Source: Halodesulfovibrio sp. MK-HDV
GTDB lineage: Bacteria > Desulfobacterota > Desulfovibrionia > Desulfovibrionales > Desulfovibrionaceae
Length of the DNA stretch: 64,000 bases
Assembly (NCBI RefSeq): GCF_009914765.1
Contig: NZ_WYDS01000010.1
Location: forward strand, 81,061 to 145,060
Reading direction: 5' to 3'
Part shown: piece by piece, positions 54,500-63,518 of the stretch
Layout of the letters: each line of letters begins with the position of its first letter
How positions within the stretch are numbered: position 1 is the stretch's first letter
The notes under the pieces: model-generated
What the model was told of the DNA's origin: nothing
Database searches by the model: none
The model's input: only the letters and a program-made list of their open reading frames with translations
Program-made: the position numbers and the translations under genes

Positions 54500-55399
54500 A
54501 TGAACTTTCGACAGCTAGAACTTTTCCTTTCCCTTGCCAAAACGCCTAACATTTCTGTTGTGGCGAAAGAGCATTTCCTCACCCAATCTGCTGTTTCAGT
54601 TGCCATTAAAGGACTGGAACAGGAACTTAGGGTTCAGCTTTTTGATCGTCTCAACCGTAGACTGAGCTTGAACTCTAATGGGCGGTTACTGCTACAAAAT
54701 CTCGAGCCTGTTATGGAAAACTTCCATAACGTACTTCATTCGTTTGAAGGAGATTTGCTCACCGGCATTCTGAAAGTAGGGGCCTCGTCAACTATTGCCG
54801 ACTACATACTACCGCAAATTCTTTTTGAAGTTTCAGATTCGTATAACAAAGTTACGATTGAAACTGTCTTCTCCAATCCGCAAGCTATCATAACAAAGGT
54901 AGAAAACGGCGACGTTGATCTTGGACTGGTGGAAAAAGAAATTCCTAACAAACTTCTTATTTATACTCGCCTTTGCGAGGACGATCTCATCATTGTGTCC
55001 ACAGATGAGAAGCTGGCTAAAAACGGACCATACGACATTGAAGATTTGCTCGATAAAAAATGGATTATCCGCGAATCGGGTGCCGGAGTTCGAGACGCTC
55101 TTGAAGAGTACATGGGTCCGTTAATGAACAAGCTTAATGTGGTACTGGAATTAAATCACACTGAATCTATTAAACGTATTTTACACAACCCGAACACGAT
55201 TTCCTGTATGTCTCCGTTTGCGATCCAGAGAGAACTGGACAATGGCGAAGTGTTCCCTATTGAAATCAAGGGGCCACCAATCAGCCGTTACTTCTACTCT
55301 GTTACTCATAAAGTAAAATATCGCACTCGCTTGCTGGATAAGTTTGAAAAAGCTGTAACCTCGTATCTGGATACAGACAAACTTCTCTACAGGAACTAA
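54500..55399 (+). CDS. LysR-family transcriptional regulator
   Basis: 299 aa: N-terminal winged HTH (MNFRQLELFLSLAKTPNISV, EHFLTQSAVSVAIKGLEQEL, VQLFDRLNRRLSLNSNGRLL) and a periplasmic-binding-fold effector domain (about 90-295, LLTGILKVGASSTIADYILP). GGAGG stands five bases before the ATG. The target is not evident; the divergent side has no gene near. The next gene on the same strand is a small membrane protein. Confidence 0.93.
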   Translation: MNFRQLELFLSLAKTPNISVVAKEHFLTQSAVSVAIKGLEQELRVQLFDRLNRRLSLNSNGRLLLQNLEPVMENFHNVLHSFEGDLLTGILKVGASSTIADYILPQILFEVSDSYNKVTIETVFSNPQAIITKVENGDVDLGLVEKEIPNKLLIYTRLCEDDLIIVSTDEKLAKNGPYDIEDLLDKKWIIRESGAGVRDALEEYMGPLMNKLNVVLELNHTESIKRILHNPNTISCMSPFAIQRELDNGEVFPIEIKGPPISRYFYSVTHKVKYRTRLLDKFEKAVTSYLDTDKLLYRN

Positions 55400-55472
55400 T
55401 GCCAGCGACTTGCAAACTAAGACATTCGCACGTAGACTTTCGGCTAGATGATTATCAAAGAGGATAAGCGCA

Positions 55473-55844
55473 ATGTCATGGAATGAACTGGTACTCGTGG
55501 TGGGACAAGACTGGATGTTATTTGGTCTTGCTTTCATTTTATTATTTATGTTTTTACGCCGCACTCTGCGCGTAGGTGGTTTCTTAGGATTCACCGGAGT
55601 TATTACTACTATCGCTCTCCTGTCCATGCTTACATGGATGCAGTGGAACAGATATCAAGTTTCCAACTCTATTGTACAGATTATCATAACAGATAACCCT
55701 ACATTTAGAATCCTGACCCCAACTCAGAAACCGATCTTTAAGCCTGTCGTCGTTACCATCGATAATGTTCGATATGTTACTGATGCCAACAACGAGAAAT
55801 CACAGAAATATTTGCCATGGCGAGTCATCGCCATGCCTAAGTAA
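55473..55844 (+). CDS. Small membrane protein, unknown function
   Basis: 123 aa. Two membrane segments (about 13-29 WMLFGLAFILLFMFL and about 36-57 GGFLGFTGVITTIALLSMLT), then a soluble C-terminal half (PTFRILTPTQKPIFKPVVVT). No family recognised. It lies 73 bp after the lysR-type gene and ends before a terminator. Confidence 0.72.
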   Translation: MSWNELVLVVGQDWMLFGLAFILLFMFLRRTLRVGGFLGFTGVITTIALLSMLTWMQWNRYQVSNSIVQIIITDNPTFRILTPTQKPIFKPVVVTIDNVRYVTDANNEKSQKYLPWRVIAMPK

Positions 55845-55852
55845 AGTATCGT

Positions 55853-55882
55853 AAAAAGCCCACCGGTTGGTGGGCTTTTTTT
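55853..55882. terminator. Bidirectional terminator
   Basis: AAAAAGCCCACC pairs with GGTGGGCTTTTTT around GGTT, between convergent genes; it touches the stop codon of the usp-like gene. Confidence 0.9.
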
Positions 55883-56384
55883 ATCGACATAACATCCATA
55901 TTACGCACTTTTTTGCTCCCTGCAAAAGATGCTGAGATACGCTGCCGAACAAGTAGGCATCGCTACGGGTAACTCCACGTCGCCCCATTACAAGCGTGCT
56001 ATAATTTCCTTTCTTTAATTCTTTCAAAATAGTTTTGGCGATCAAGCGCTTCCGTTCCGTATCTTCCAACGGCTCATCACGTTCATCTAGTGTAACAAAT
56101 TTATTCACAACACATTTAGGGTCAAGCTCGGAATGCTTTAATTCTTCTACGACCTTGTCGTGTAATCGCATCTGCTTTTCATGTGCTTTAGCACATTCAT
56201 TTTTCCACGCGCCTGTATCAGGAAAAAGAGAACAAGATGGCAGCTGCTCTACTGTCAGCACCAGAATAGAGTATCTTCCTCCGCACTTGTCCGCTATCAG
56301 CTCCATTAATTCCCGACAATACCTGAGGGCTTCACGGGCACTCTGACTGGCATCATATGCCACAAGAATTCGCAGTTCTTTCAC
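55881..56384 (-). CDS. Universal stress protein-like (UspA family)
   Basis: 167 aa. LRILVAYDASQSAREALRYC at the N-terminus and STLVMGRRGVTRSDAYLFGS near the C-terminus give the Usp fold. The ATP-loop is modified (GRRGVTRSDAYLFGSVSQHL), so nucleotide binding may be altered. GTG 56384 has AAGGAG seven bases upstream; the longer ATG start is rejected. Confidence 0.85.
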   Translation of the reverse strand: MKELRILVAYDASQSAREALRYCRELMELIADKCGGRYSILVLTVEQLPSCSLFPDTGAWKNECAKAHEKQMRLHDKVVEELKHSELDPKCVVNKFVTLDERDEPLEDTERKRLIAKTILKELKKGNYSTLVMGRRGVTRSDAYLFGSVSQHLLQGAKKCVIWMLCR

Positions 56385-56554
56385 TGTACATCTCCTTTCA
56401 GAATACAACGGACTTCTGCCGCTTATTCAGAAAAAGTGTATCTCTCCGGTAATATTCTTTGCATGATAACTATAGTGTTATACTATTCCAGTAAGTTCAT
56501 TCAAACCATAGTACAATTCATGCTTCGACTTTTAGATTATTACAGGAGTATATT

Positions 56555-57193
56555 ATGGAAAATAAATTTAAGCAGATGTTGCAGAATAGACGGGCAATCA
56601 ATTTTTTTGATTCAGAACGGGATGTGCCGGATGCATTGCTTAGAGAGCTAGTGGAAGACGCAACACATTCTCCATCCAGCTTTAATTTGCAGCCATGGAA
56701 CCTGATGATACTGCGCGATAAAGACGAAAAAATGCGCTTGCAAAAACTTGCAATGAATCAACCGAAAGTCAGCGAAGCACCTGTCACACTCATAGTTCTT
56801 GCAGATACTAAAGCGTGGGCTAAAGACAACGATGCTTTTAACATAGTACTGAATCATAAATTGGATGACGGGGAATTGAAGGAAGAACAAAAAGACTGGT
56901 TTTACGGCGTATGCGGACGCCTTTACGGTCAGTCTCGAGATTTCGAGCTGGCATTTGCCGTAAAAAATGCAGGATTCTTTGCCATGTCTTTAATGTATGC
57001 AGCCACGGCTAAAGGAATTCAAACACATCCTATGGACGGGTTTGATCATGATGCAGTAAAAAAAGAATTTAATATTCCAGATAACTATTGGATTCCACTA
57101 CTTATGTCTGTTGGTTATCACGCAAAAGACGCAGAAATTTTACCAGTAAAAAAACGTAAGTCGTTTGATGAACTGGTTCTTTCTTTTGATTAA
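56555..57193 (+). CDS. Nitroreductase-family flavoprotein
   Basis: 212-aa FMN enzyme: MLQNRRAINFFDSERDVPDA, EDATHSPSSFNLQPWNLMIL and MSLMYAATAKGIQTHPMDGF are the usual FMN-binding and substrate-pocket blocks. It probably reduces nitro-compounds or quinones with NAD(P)H. ATTACAGGAG precedes the ATG. Confidence 0.92.
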   Translation: MENKFKQMLQNRRAINFFDSERDVPDALLRELVEDATHSPSSFNLQPWNLMILRDKDEKMRLQKLAMNQPKVSEAPVTLIVLADTKAWAKDNDAFNIVLNHKLDDGELKEEQKDWFYGVCGRLYGQSRDFELAFAVKNAGFFAMSLMYAATAKGIQTHPMDGFDHDAVKKEFNIPDNYWIPLLMSVGYHAKDAEILPVKKRKSFDELVLSFD

Positions 57194-57194
57194 T

Positions 57195-57234
57195 ATTTTC
57201 TGCGGTGGGCAGGTATATGCCCACCGCAGAAAAT
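57195..57234. terminator. Bidirectional terminator
   Basis: ATTTTCTGCGGTGGGCA (57195-57211) pairs over 17 bases with TGCCCACCGCAGAAAAT (57218-57234) between convergent nitroreductase and metF. Confidence 0.88.
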
Positions 57235-57238
57235 GATC

Positions 57239-58111
57239 TTATAAATTTGCTCTGTCTGCTAATTCCAGACACATCTCCGCTTTGTTAAGCGTATAAAGAT
57301 GGATGCCAGGTGCACCGCCATCAACAAGCTGTCGAATCTGGTTCACAGCAAATTTTAATCCGGCCTCTTTTACAGCCTCATCCCCACCCTTTGCATTTGC
57401 TTCTTCCAGAGAAAGATAGAGTTGACCTGGAATGTTTGCACCGCACAGGGTTAAAATACGGCGGATAGAACCAAGAGACTGAATAGGAAGAATACCCGGG
57501 ATTACCGGCTTATTAATTCCGTTGCTACGCAGACGTGAAACAAAATCAAAATATTCACGTACATCGAAGAACAGCTGAGTAACAACAAAGTCACTGCCTG
57601 CATCAATTTTAACTCGTGTATAGTGCAGATCGTCTGCAAAAGTTTGAGATTCCGGATGTGCAGCAGGATATCCCGCAACGGAAACACCGAAATCCGGATG
57701 TTCGTTACTCACGAGCTCTACGAGATCAGACGCGTATTTAAACTGTTGATCTCTCCAGCTAAAAGTCTCATCAGCAGGACAGTCACCACGCAAAGCTAAT
57801 ACGTTGTGTACGTCTGCCTCACGCAGCTTATTAATAAACCCGTTTATTTTTTCTTTTGAAGCACCTACACAAGTAAGATGAGCCATTGGTTCGATACCGG
57901 CATCATGCTTCATGCGTGAAGTAATTTCGAGGGTGTTATCCTGTGTAGAACCACCTGCACCATACGTTACAGATGCGAACAATGGATTAAGCGCCTTCAA
58001 GCGATCCACGGTAGCGAAAAAAGACTCCCACTGTTTTCTCTCTTTCGGTGGAAAAAATTCAAGCGAATAAAAAGGCTTACTCTGACTCTGAATGGCATCA
58101 ATAATTTTCAC
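57239..58111 (-). CDS. metF: 5,10-methylenetetrahydrofolate reductase
   Basis: 290-aa TIM-barrel flavoprotein. FYSLEFFPPKERKQWESFFA is the classical start; FASVTYGAGGSTQDNTLEIT, MAHLTCVGASKEKI, LALRGDCPAD and FVVTQLFFDV follow. It reduces methylene-THF to methyl-THF for methionine synthesis, and may also serve the folate carbon pathway. GTG 58111 with GAGGG upstream is preferred; the 31-codon extension lacks family residues. I see no S-adenosylmethionine riboswitch upstream. Confidence 0.93.
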   Translation of the reverse strand: MKIIDAIQSQSKPFYSLEFFPPKERKQWESFFATVDRLKALNPLFASVTYGAGGSTQDNTLEITSRMKHDAGIEPMAHLTCVGASKEKINGFINKLREADVHNVLALRGDCPADETFSWRDQQFKYASDLVELVSNEHPDFGVSVAGYPAAHPESQTFADDLHYTRVKIDAGSDFVVTQLFFDVREYFDFVSRLRSNGINKPVIPGILPIQSLGSIRRILTLCGANIPGQLYLSLEEANAKGGDEAVKEAGLKFAVNQIRQLVDGGAPGIHLYTLNKAEMCLELADRANL

Positions 58112-58307
58112 AAAACTACCCTCAACATTTCTATTTAAACAACCCAGTTTCACATTTTCATCATGTGATGACTCTTTATATATCAAGAGAACTTGATATG
58201 TCAATATTTAAATATAGTCATTTAGTTTCGAGTGGACAGACCTTCCTGTGAGGAGTATTAAACATGTAAGAAAAACATGGAACTTATATAAAGGAGCTGT
58301 ACTTCTC

Positions 58308-58562
58308 ATGCATGCTTGGCAGATTATCTATTTGGTTGCAGTTATTGCTCTTGCAGCTTTTGTACTCATTCGTTCTCCACAGGGAACAGCTGGAAAAGTT
58401 TTGACTTTTATGCTTAACTGGCTTGCACCGTACATTTCTATCACCATTGCTTTTATCGCAATTTTTCAGCAAGGCTTTTTGCCTGCTATTCCATTTTTTG
58501 CCCTTGCCGGCTTCTGTTTTATTACTTTCTTAAAACGAAGCACCAACGCAAGCGTGGAATAA
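58308..58562 (+). CDS. Small membrane protein, unknown function
   Basis: 84 aa, two or three membrane segments (IIYLVAVIALAAFVLIRSP, YISITIAFIAIFQQGFLPAI, FFALAGFCFITFL). AAGGAG (58291-58296) is 11 bases before ATG 58308. No family recognised. The next gene is 34 bp downstream. Confidence 0.65.
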   Translation: MHAWQIIYLVAVIALAAFVLIRSPQGTAGKVLTFMLNWLAPYISITIAFIAIFQQGFLPAIPFFALAGFCFITFLKRSTNASVE

Positions 58563-58596
58563 ACAACTACTTAGTAGATACCCTAACGTATCCTAA

Positions 58597-59427
58597 ATGA
58601 TTTACTACCGTCGCATAACACTTTTAGTTGTAGCTGCTTTCATTCTAGTCTGCATCTCAACTCTTCCGCTTAAAGCTGAAGTCAGCTGGACTACAGTTGC
58701 CAAAGGATTGTCTTTGGCTGAAATCCCTGTAGAAAACGGTGACCTTACTTCTGCTGCGATTACCGCACTGCGCATTTCTCCTGATGACTATGAATTTATG
58801 CTGCTCATGCGTTCCAAAGAAGGCGATTCCTTCACTCCGGAACAATGGGCTGCACGCTACAAGCTTACGGCGCTTATCAATGCTTCCATGTACCTTCCGG
58901 ACAATTCTAAAAGTACTGGGTACATGCGTAACAAAGAGCATACAAACAACGGATTCATCCACAACAGCTTCGGCTCGTTCTTTGTTGCAAACCCCACACG
59001 AAAAGGCATTCCGGCTGTAGACATCATAGATAGACACCAGCAGCGGCACACAAACCTGCTTCCCAACTATTCTATTGTAATACAAAACTATCGACTTTTT
59101 TCCGCATCACGAACACCTTTGTGGCCGGAAAAAGCTAGTGAAACATCCATTGCAGCCGTCGCAAAGGACACCATCGGTAACATTGTATTTATCCATTGCC
59201 GCACACCAATGACGGTACGAAAATTTACAAAACGGCTTCTGGAGTCTCAACTAGAGCTGGTAACCGCCATGTATGTTGAAGGTGGACCGGAAGCGAGTAT
59301 GTATCTGAAGACATCCAAAATTTCGCGCACTTGGGCAGGACGCTATATTGGAGATTTTTGGAATACCGAAAATAAACAATGGAGTCTGCCAAACGTCTTA
59401 GGCATCCGCGCAAAGGTTGATCGCTAG
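58597..59427 (+). CDS. Phosphodiester glycosidase-family (DUF2233/NAGPA-like) exported protein
   Basis: 276 aa with an N-terminal signal peptide (RITLLVVAAFILVCISTLPL, cleavage after KAE or nearby). The domain resembles phosphodiester glycosidases: LRISPDDYEFMLLMRSKEGD, WAARYKLTALINASMYLPDN, NNGFIHNSFGSFFVANP and MYVEGGPEASMYLK (conserved Asn/Gly residues). It may cleave N-acetylglucosamine-1-phosphodiesters in the periplasm; substrate unproven. Confidence 0.82.
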   Translation: MIYYRRITLLVVAAFILVCISTLPLKAEVSWTTVAKGLSLAEIPVENGDLTSAAITALRISPDDYEFMLLMRSKEGDSFTPEQWAARYKLTALINASMYLPDNSKSTGYMRNKEHTNNGFIHNSFGSFFVANPTRKGIPAVDIIDRHQQRHTNLLPNYSIVIQNYRLFSASRTPLWPEKASETSIAAVAKDTIGNIVFIHCRTPMTVRKFTKRLLESQLELVTAMYVEGGPEASMYLKTSKISRTWAGRYIGDFWNTENKQWSLPNVLGIRAKVDR

Positions 59428-59580
59428 TTACTTGATTTTGCATTCATGCCTTGGTAGTTCTTCAGCAGGTCTTCTCAAATGGCTACGTCACGTAGACACG
59501 TTTTTTAGACCCAAAACGTTCAAACACACGTTACCTGTCCGGTAGCGATACAAATACTTATTTACGTTAGGAGAGCGCAT

Positions 59581-59877
59581 ATGCCTCTTTATGATTTTGA
59601 ATGCCAGAAGTGTAACGAAGTGTTCGAAGAAATTACTTCTTCCGACTGTACTTCCGGAGAAACTTGTCCTGCATGCGGAAGCACTGACACCGTTCGTATG
59701 CTTTGTGCTCCAAGCCCTATTCCGGGCAGTGGTGTTGACCGTCTACCAAGCACACTTATGCGTGGTGGCGGAGCTAAATTTGAAAAAGTGCCCATGCCGA
59801 AAAAGCCAATTCCAAGATCAAAACCTGTCTGCCCATCCGGTGGATGCGGTGGCTGCCCAGGCAGTTCCAGTAATTAA
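59581..59877 (+). CDS. FmdB-family zinc-ribbon protein
   Basis: 98 aa. The N-terminal zinc ribbon is clear (MPLYDFECQKCNEVFEE, CPACGS), followed by VRMLCAPSPIPGSGV and a Cys-rich tail (CPSGGCGGCPGSSSN). Family often called FmdB regulator; function unknown. AGGAGAGC precedes the ATG. Followed by a strong terminator. Confidence 0.88.
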   Translation: MPLYDFECQKCNEVFEEITSSDCTSGETCPACGSTDTVRMLCAPSPIPGSGVDRLPSTLMRGGGAKFEKVPMPKKPIPRSKPVCPSGGCGGCPGSSSN

Positions 59878-59918
59878 AAAAAGAGCCGAAGCATTTTTGC
59901 TTCGGCTCTTTTTTTTAA
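59876..59918. terminator. Bidirectional terminator
   Basis: AGAGCCGAAGC pairs with GCTTCGGCTCT around ATTTTT, with long A and T runs on each side. Confidence 0.92.
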
Positions 59919-59925
59919 TTATGTA

Positions 59926-60867
59926 CTATAATGATTGTCCACGCCTGCGCGTCCTACGCTGCTGAGGACGACGGTCTGATCTATGCGGATCGACATGCAC
60001 GAGTGCATCTGCAACATCATACTCGCTGCCTTGAAGTAGTGCCTCTACTTTATCTGCAATTGCATGGCCTTCCTCTACTGAAATAGCACCATCGACAGAA
60101 ATATGCAGATCAACAAACACTGCGAGCCCCTGATAACGAGTTCGAACCTTGTGTACGTCCTGAACTCCATCAACAGATGCCGCCAGCAGCTTCAAGCTCT
60201 CAACAGTATCCTTCGAGACACCCTTATCAACCAGCTCGTTCACAGCAGGCAATGTCACTTCCCAAGCTGCATGCATAATGAAGAACGCGACAATAATCGA
60301 CCCAACAAGATCGACCCAATGTAATTCCGGAAATACAAGCGCCACGAGCACAGAGAGACCTGCTGGAATAGAGCTAAGCGCATCACTTCGATGGTGCCAT
60401 GCGTTAGCCACAACAGATGGAGCTCTGTGCAGCCGTCCGTAATGTGCTGTCCATCTGTATAAAATTTCTTTCACAACGATTGAAGCTAGAGCAGCCCACA
60501 AAGCCACGAGCTTTACGTGTCGTAAATGTTGCCCGGAATATGCAATAGACGCATCAACAACAATACCGATGGCAACAGCGGCAAGCAGAAGCCCAATTCC
60601 AGCAGTAATCAGTGTTTCATATCGCTGGTGTCCGTACGGGTGTGCATCATCTGGCGGTGCAGTCCACATTCGAACCCCAACCAATAAAGAAACATCCGTC
60701 ACCAGATCAGAAAGACTATGAATACCATCCGCGGTAACGGCTCTACTGTTACCCATAATACCCGCAACTATCTTTACTGCGGCAAGAAGGACGTTAACAA
60801 TAAGCCCGACCCAGGTAACTCTAGAAACAGCAGCGACTTGTTCCGCTCGTTTAGCTTCTTCTGTCAT
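59926..60867 (-). CDS. Cation diffusion facilitator (CDF) family metal efflux protein
   Basis: 313 aa, six membrane segments and a C-terminal metal-binding domain. Metal-site residues: AVTADGIHSLSDLVTDVSLL (HxxxD), AHPYGHQRYETLITAGIG, NAWHHRSDALSSIPAGL (HxxxD). The last 18 residues are Arg/His-rich (HRSDRRPQQRRTRRRG), which could add a metal or nucleic-acid contact. It should export Zn(II), Fe(II) or similar ions using the proton gradient. Confidence 0.93.
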   Translation of the reverse strand: MTEEAKRAEQVAAVSRVTWVGLIVNVLLAAVKIVAGIMGNSRAVTADGIHSLSDLVTDVSLLVGVRMWTAPPDDAHPYGHQRYETLITAGIGLLLAAVAIGIVVDASIAYSGQHLRHVKLVALWAALASIVVKEILYRWTAHYGRLHRAPSVVANAWHHRSDALSSIPAGLSVLVALVFPELHWVDLVGSIIVAFFIMHAAWEVTLPAVNELVDKGVSKDTVESLKLLAASVDGVQDVHKVRTRYQGLAVFVDLHISVDGAISVEEGHAIADKVEALLQGSEYDVADALVHVDPHRSDRRPQQRRTRRRGQSL

Positions 60868-60897
60868 ACGTCATCCATAAAAGTACAATGCAGGCTA

Positions 60898-61737
60898 TTA
60901 CAGCGTTACATTTTGAAAATTCATATCCATTAAATCATAGAAAAGAAGTGATTCTGAAGGAGTATTCCAACATAACATTTTAAGAACTTCATTAGCTTGT
61001 AAAGAAGCTGCCATCGCAACAGAAGGAGCTGGAGTACCAAGCACATCTTCAGCTGCACTGCCAGTACCCAATAGTTCTGCCGGACCAGTCTTTCCTGGCA
61101 TAATAGTTCCCACGTATCCGCTTAAGCCGGCTACAGCTGCGGTAACCAGCGGGACATTACAAACAGTCGCTGCCTTTTGCAAATCAAGTCGTGTCTCCAG
61201 ACCGCCAAGACAATCCACTACAATATCAACATGTTTTGCATAATCAATAAGCGCATCACCGCGTAAAAAGTGATCAACCCCAATGAAGTTAATCGACGGA
61301 TTCACGCAACGCAGGCGCCTCTCAGCCCTTTTCGCTTTCTTTTCACCTAGAGATTCAAAGGTAGCATTTAATTGACGATTTAAATTGGTTGGCTCAAAAA
61401 AATCACCATCGGCTCCGACTATCGTTCCCACACCAAGTCGAGCCAGCTGCTCAACAACATGTCCACCCAACCCACCAAGGCCCACAACAAAGACTTTAGA
61501 GCTGAGTAGCTTATGCTGATCCTTCATCGAAATAATCGAAAAATTTCGAACATATCTTTCTGGAAAAATTTCTTGTTCCAACGCTGCTTTTTCAATTTCA
61601 ATAAATGAAGTCCCTTCTGCCTTAGAAAAAGTCTCCACTGCCCGAACAGTAAGAATCGAAACAGTTTCGCCGTTTGGTAAAATCAACGACTCACTTGCTT
61701 CTTTAATAGCATGAAATAGAACAAAATTCGAATTCAT
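60898..61737 (-). CDS. ThiF/MoeB/HesA-family adenylating enzyme without zinc cysteines
   Basis: 279 aa. About 65 N-terminal residues unrelated to the fold, then a ThiF domain: FVVGLGGLGGHVVEQLARLG (ATP loop), DGDFFEPTNLNRQLNATFES, KKAKRAERRLRCVNPSINF and DCLGGLETRLDL. The CxxC zinc pairs and the catalytic Cys of MoeB/ThiF are absent in the segment GTGSAAEDVLGTPAPSVAMA. It may adenylate a sulfur-carrier protein without thioester formation. No thiamine or molybdopterin genes are near. ATG 61737 is the start. Confidence 0.85.
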   Translation of the reverse strand: MNSNFVLFHAIKEASESLILPNGETVSILTVRAVETFSKAEGTSFIEIEKAALEQEIFPERYVRNFSIISMKDQHKLLSSKVFVVGLGGLGGHVVEQLARLGVGTIVGADGDFFEPTNLNRQLNATFESLGEKKAKRAERRLRCVNPSINFIGVDHFLRGDALIDYAKHVDIVVDCLGGLETRLDLQKAATVCNVPLVTAAVAGLSGYVGTIMPGKTGPAELLGTGSAAEDVLGTPAPSVAMAASLQANEVLKMLCWNTPSESLLFYDLMDMNFQNVTL

Positions 61738-62216
61738 ATAACATACACTCCCTTTGCATACCTAATCACATCAACACAGTGTACGCAAGGCAGTTAGATG
61801 TATTTCGAATTAAAAAGATGTACTATTTATGGAAGGCAATACGGTTATTATTGAAACAACCATATAGAACATTCGAACACACTATATGACATGTTGTACT
61901 CATTCGTTATACATAAAAAGTAATAGAAGCCCTGCAACGCTAAACATACTCATTAACATTATGTCAGAGGAATAATCTTCGTTCCAATGGACATGTAATA
62001 CAACTTCATCACAACAAATAAAAAGTACTTTGCTCTTTCTGATTACTTACTATCGCTAATTGTTTCCGATAACTTTTGCTTGCCTCAGGCACTTCCTCAC
62101 CACGCAGAGAAGTAAAAGTTGCCTCTAATCTCCTGATTTAACAAAACCGTTTATAAAGCAACACATCAAGTCGTCCCCCTTCCCTCTTACGATCTGCATT
62201 GAATGAACAAAGCTCG
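61738..62216. other. AT-rich intergenic stretch, no gene seen
   Basis: Homopolymer-rich DNA upstream of the ThiF-like gene. No convincing reading frame, tRNA or hairpin. Probably holds the promoter of the ThiF-like gene. Confidence 0.55.
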
Positions 62217-62297
62217 GGTCTTGGTCTTGGTCTTGGTCTTGGTCTTGGTCTTGGTCTTGGTCTTGGTCTTGGTCTTGGTCTTGGTCTTGGTCTTGGT
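62217..62297. repeat. Perfect hexanucleotide repeat (GGTCTT), about 13.5 copies
   Basis: 81 bp of uninterrupted GGTCTT units. On the - strand it reads Asp-Gln or Arg-Pro repeats, in two short frames that lack other support. Length polymorphism by strand slippage is likely. Confidence 0.97.
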
Positions 62298-62349
62298 AAA
62301 AAAACGTCACACCTAGCCACGTTTAGCAAGTCTATATTCATAACTTAGA

Positions 62350-63400
62350 GTTTTGCAGTTATACTCGACATTGTTTTTTGTAGCTGAATAGGAAAGGTGA
62401 ACTTCTTTCAACTACTTTGTATGTCTTCAGAGAATAATGAAGGAAAATGAGACCAAAGTGAGCATAGCTCTAAGCATGTAAAAAATTGAAAGACAGCTTT
62501 GCTGTTGGCAAGAAAGGGGCATTGATGAATGCTGCCATGCTCCAAAGCTTTCACAATTCCTACACCTAGAAAAACACGCACACAGTAACGAGCTCAATAA
62601 ACAAGGAACGCTCCGTCCCATTTATCCCATCGAATTGAAGTCGTTACTCTCTGTATTGTTTTTCGTATCTAACTTTTTCTTGAGTCACTGCGAACCTTCC
62701 GAGAATAATGATATAAAAAATTACCGATGGAAGTATCGTCTTAAGCATTTACGAAATAGAAAGGTAGCGTAGCTGTTGACGAGAAAGGAGCACTTCAGAA
62801 GTACTTATACAAAGCAAGCTCTACCTCGCAACGCCCGTTTTCCCTCTGCAGCGTAGAAATAAAAACTAGCCACTGCACAACATCCTATCCCTCCTCCTTA
62901 CTTTGCGTTTCTGAGGTTATTCACGGCATTGTTTTTAGTGCACACTCTGGCACTGGGAAAGATGCTGCACCATCGTAATCATTCCGCGAATAATCTCAGA
63001 GGTAGAACGTATGGCATCACACGTAATAAAGCTCAGGAAATGGCAAAGTAGCAACAGCCGTTCGCATGGAACAAGCATTACACGGGGGTTTTATATAACA
63101 TTTGGCAGTAATCACAAGCCACCGACCTGAAACAACAACTACGCGCAGTCACTCTTGCGAGTTGGAGCCATTATTCTCGGCATTGTTTTTCGTACCTAAG
63201 GATGCAAAACGGACTTCTTTTGAGCTACCGTGAATATTCCGAGAATCATGACGGAAAGAGGACGCATGGCATCACGCGTTAAAGCTCGGGGAATGGAAAG
63301 GTAGCGGCAGCCGTTTGCGAGGAACGAGCACTACGGATGGCTTATGCAAAGCTGTGGGAGCTTGCTCACCCCGTCCCCCCGCGGGAGCGTGGAATGGGAA
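62350..63400. repeat. Four degenerate tandem units of about 250-285 bp
   Basis: Anchors recur in the same order: ATTGTTTTT near 62369, 62654, 62927 and 63181; (A/C)GAATAAT-like near 62431, 62702, 62997 and 63242; GAAAGGTAGC-like near 62488, 62759, 63043 and 63296; and GCGT(A/G)GAA near 62851 and 63387. Spacing is about 285, 273 and 254 bp. No long open frame runs through the units. The fourth unit is most GC-rich and has ATTCTCGG/CCGAGAAT arms (63173-63180, 63239-63246). Not assigned to any known family. Confidence 0.7.
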
Positions 63401-63482
63401 AGCTTGGGACTCGGTATCAGTCAAAACAGTCGGAGTACCTTGTGCACTAAAAACTTGAAGCATTACTAGCCAGATGAAAACA

Positions 63483-63518
63483 ACAAAAGCCGTCTATCTT
63501 AGGATAGACGGCTTTTGT
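63483..63518. terminator. Strong hairpin, probable bidirectional terminator
   Basis: ACAAAAGCCGTCTATC pairs over 16 bases with GATAGACGGCTTTTGT around TTAG. It lies between the tandem units and the rRNA end, so it may insulate the region from rRNA read-through. 63519-63840 holds no gene I can support. Confidence 0.75.

Noticed and set aside
58112..58247. S-adenosylmethionine riboswitch upstream of metF
   Set aside because: No matching stems or conserved core were visible in the short AT-rich leader.
62217..62297. Possible CRISPR array
   Set aside because: Units are six bases with no spacers and no cas genes nearby.
62125..62341. Two short - strand frames with Asp-Gln or Arg-Pro repeats
   Set aside because: They exist only because the GGTCTT array is open in several frames; no ribosome-binding site or non-repetitive domain supports them.
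62427..62621. 64-codon - strand frame in tandem unit 1
   Set aside because: Not conserved in the other units and Cys/Ser-rich in a chance-like way.
63272..63463. 63-codon frame on the - strand within the tandem array
   Set aside because: It is not preserved in the other three units, so it is probably chance.
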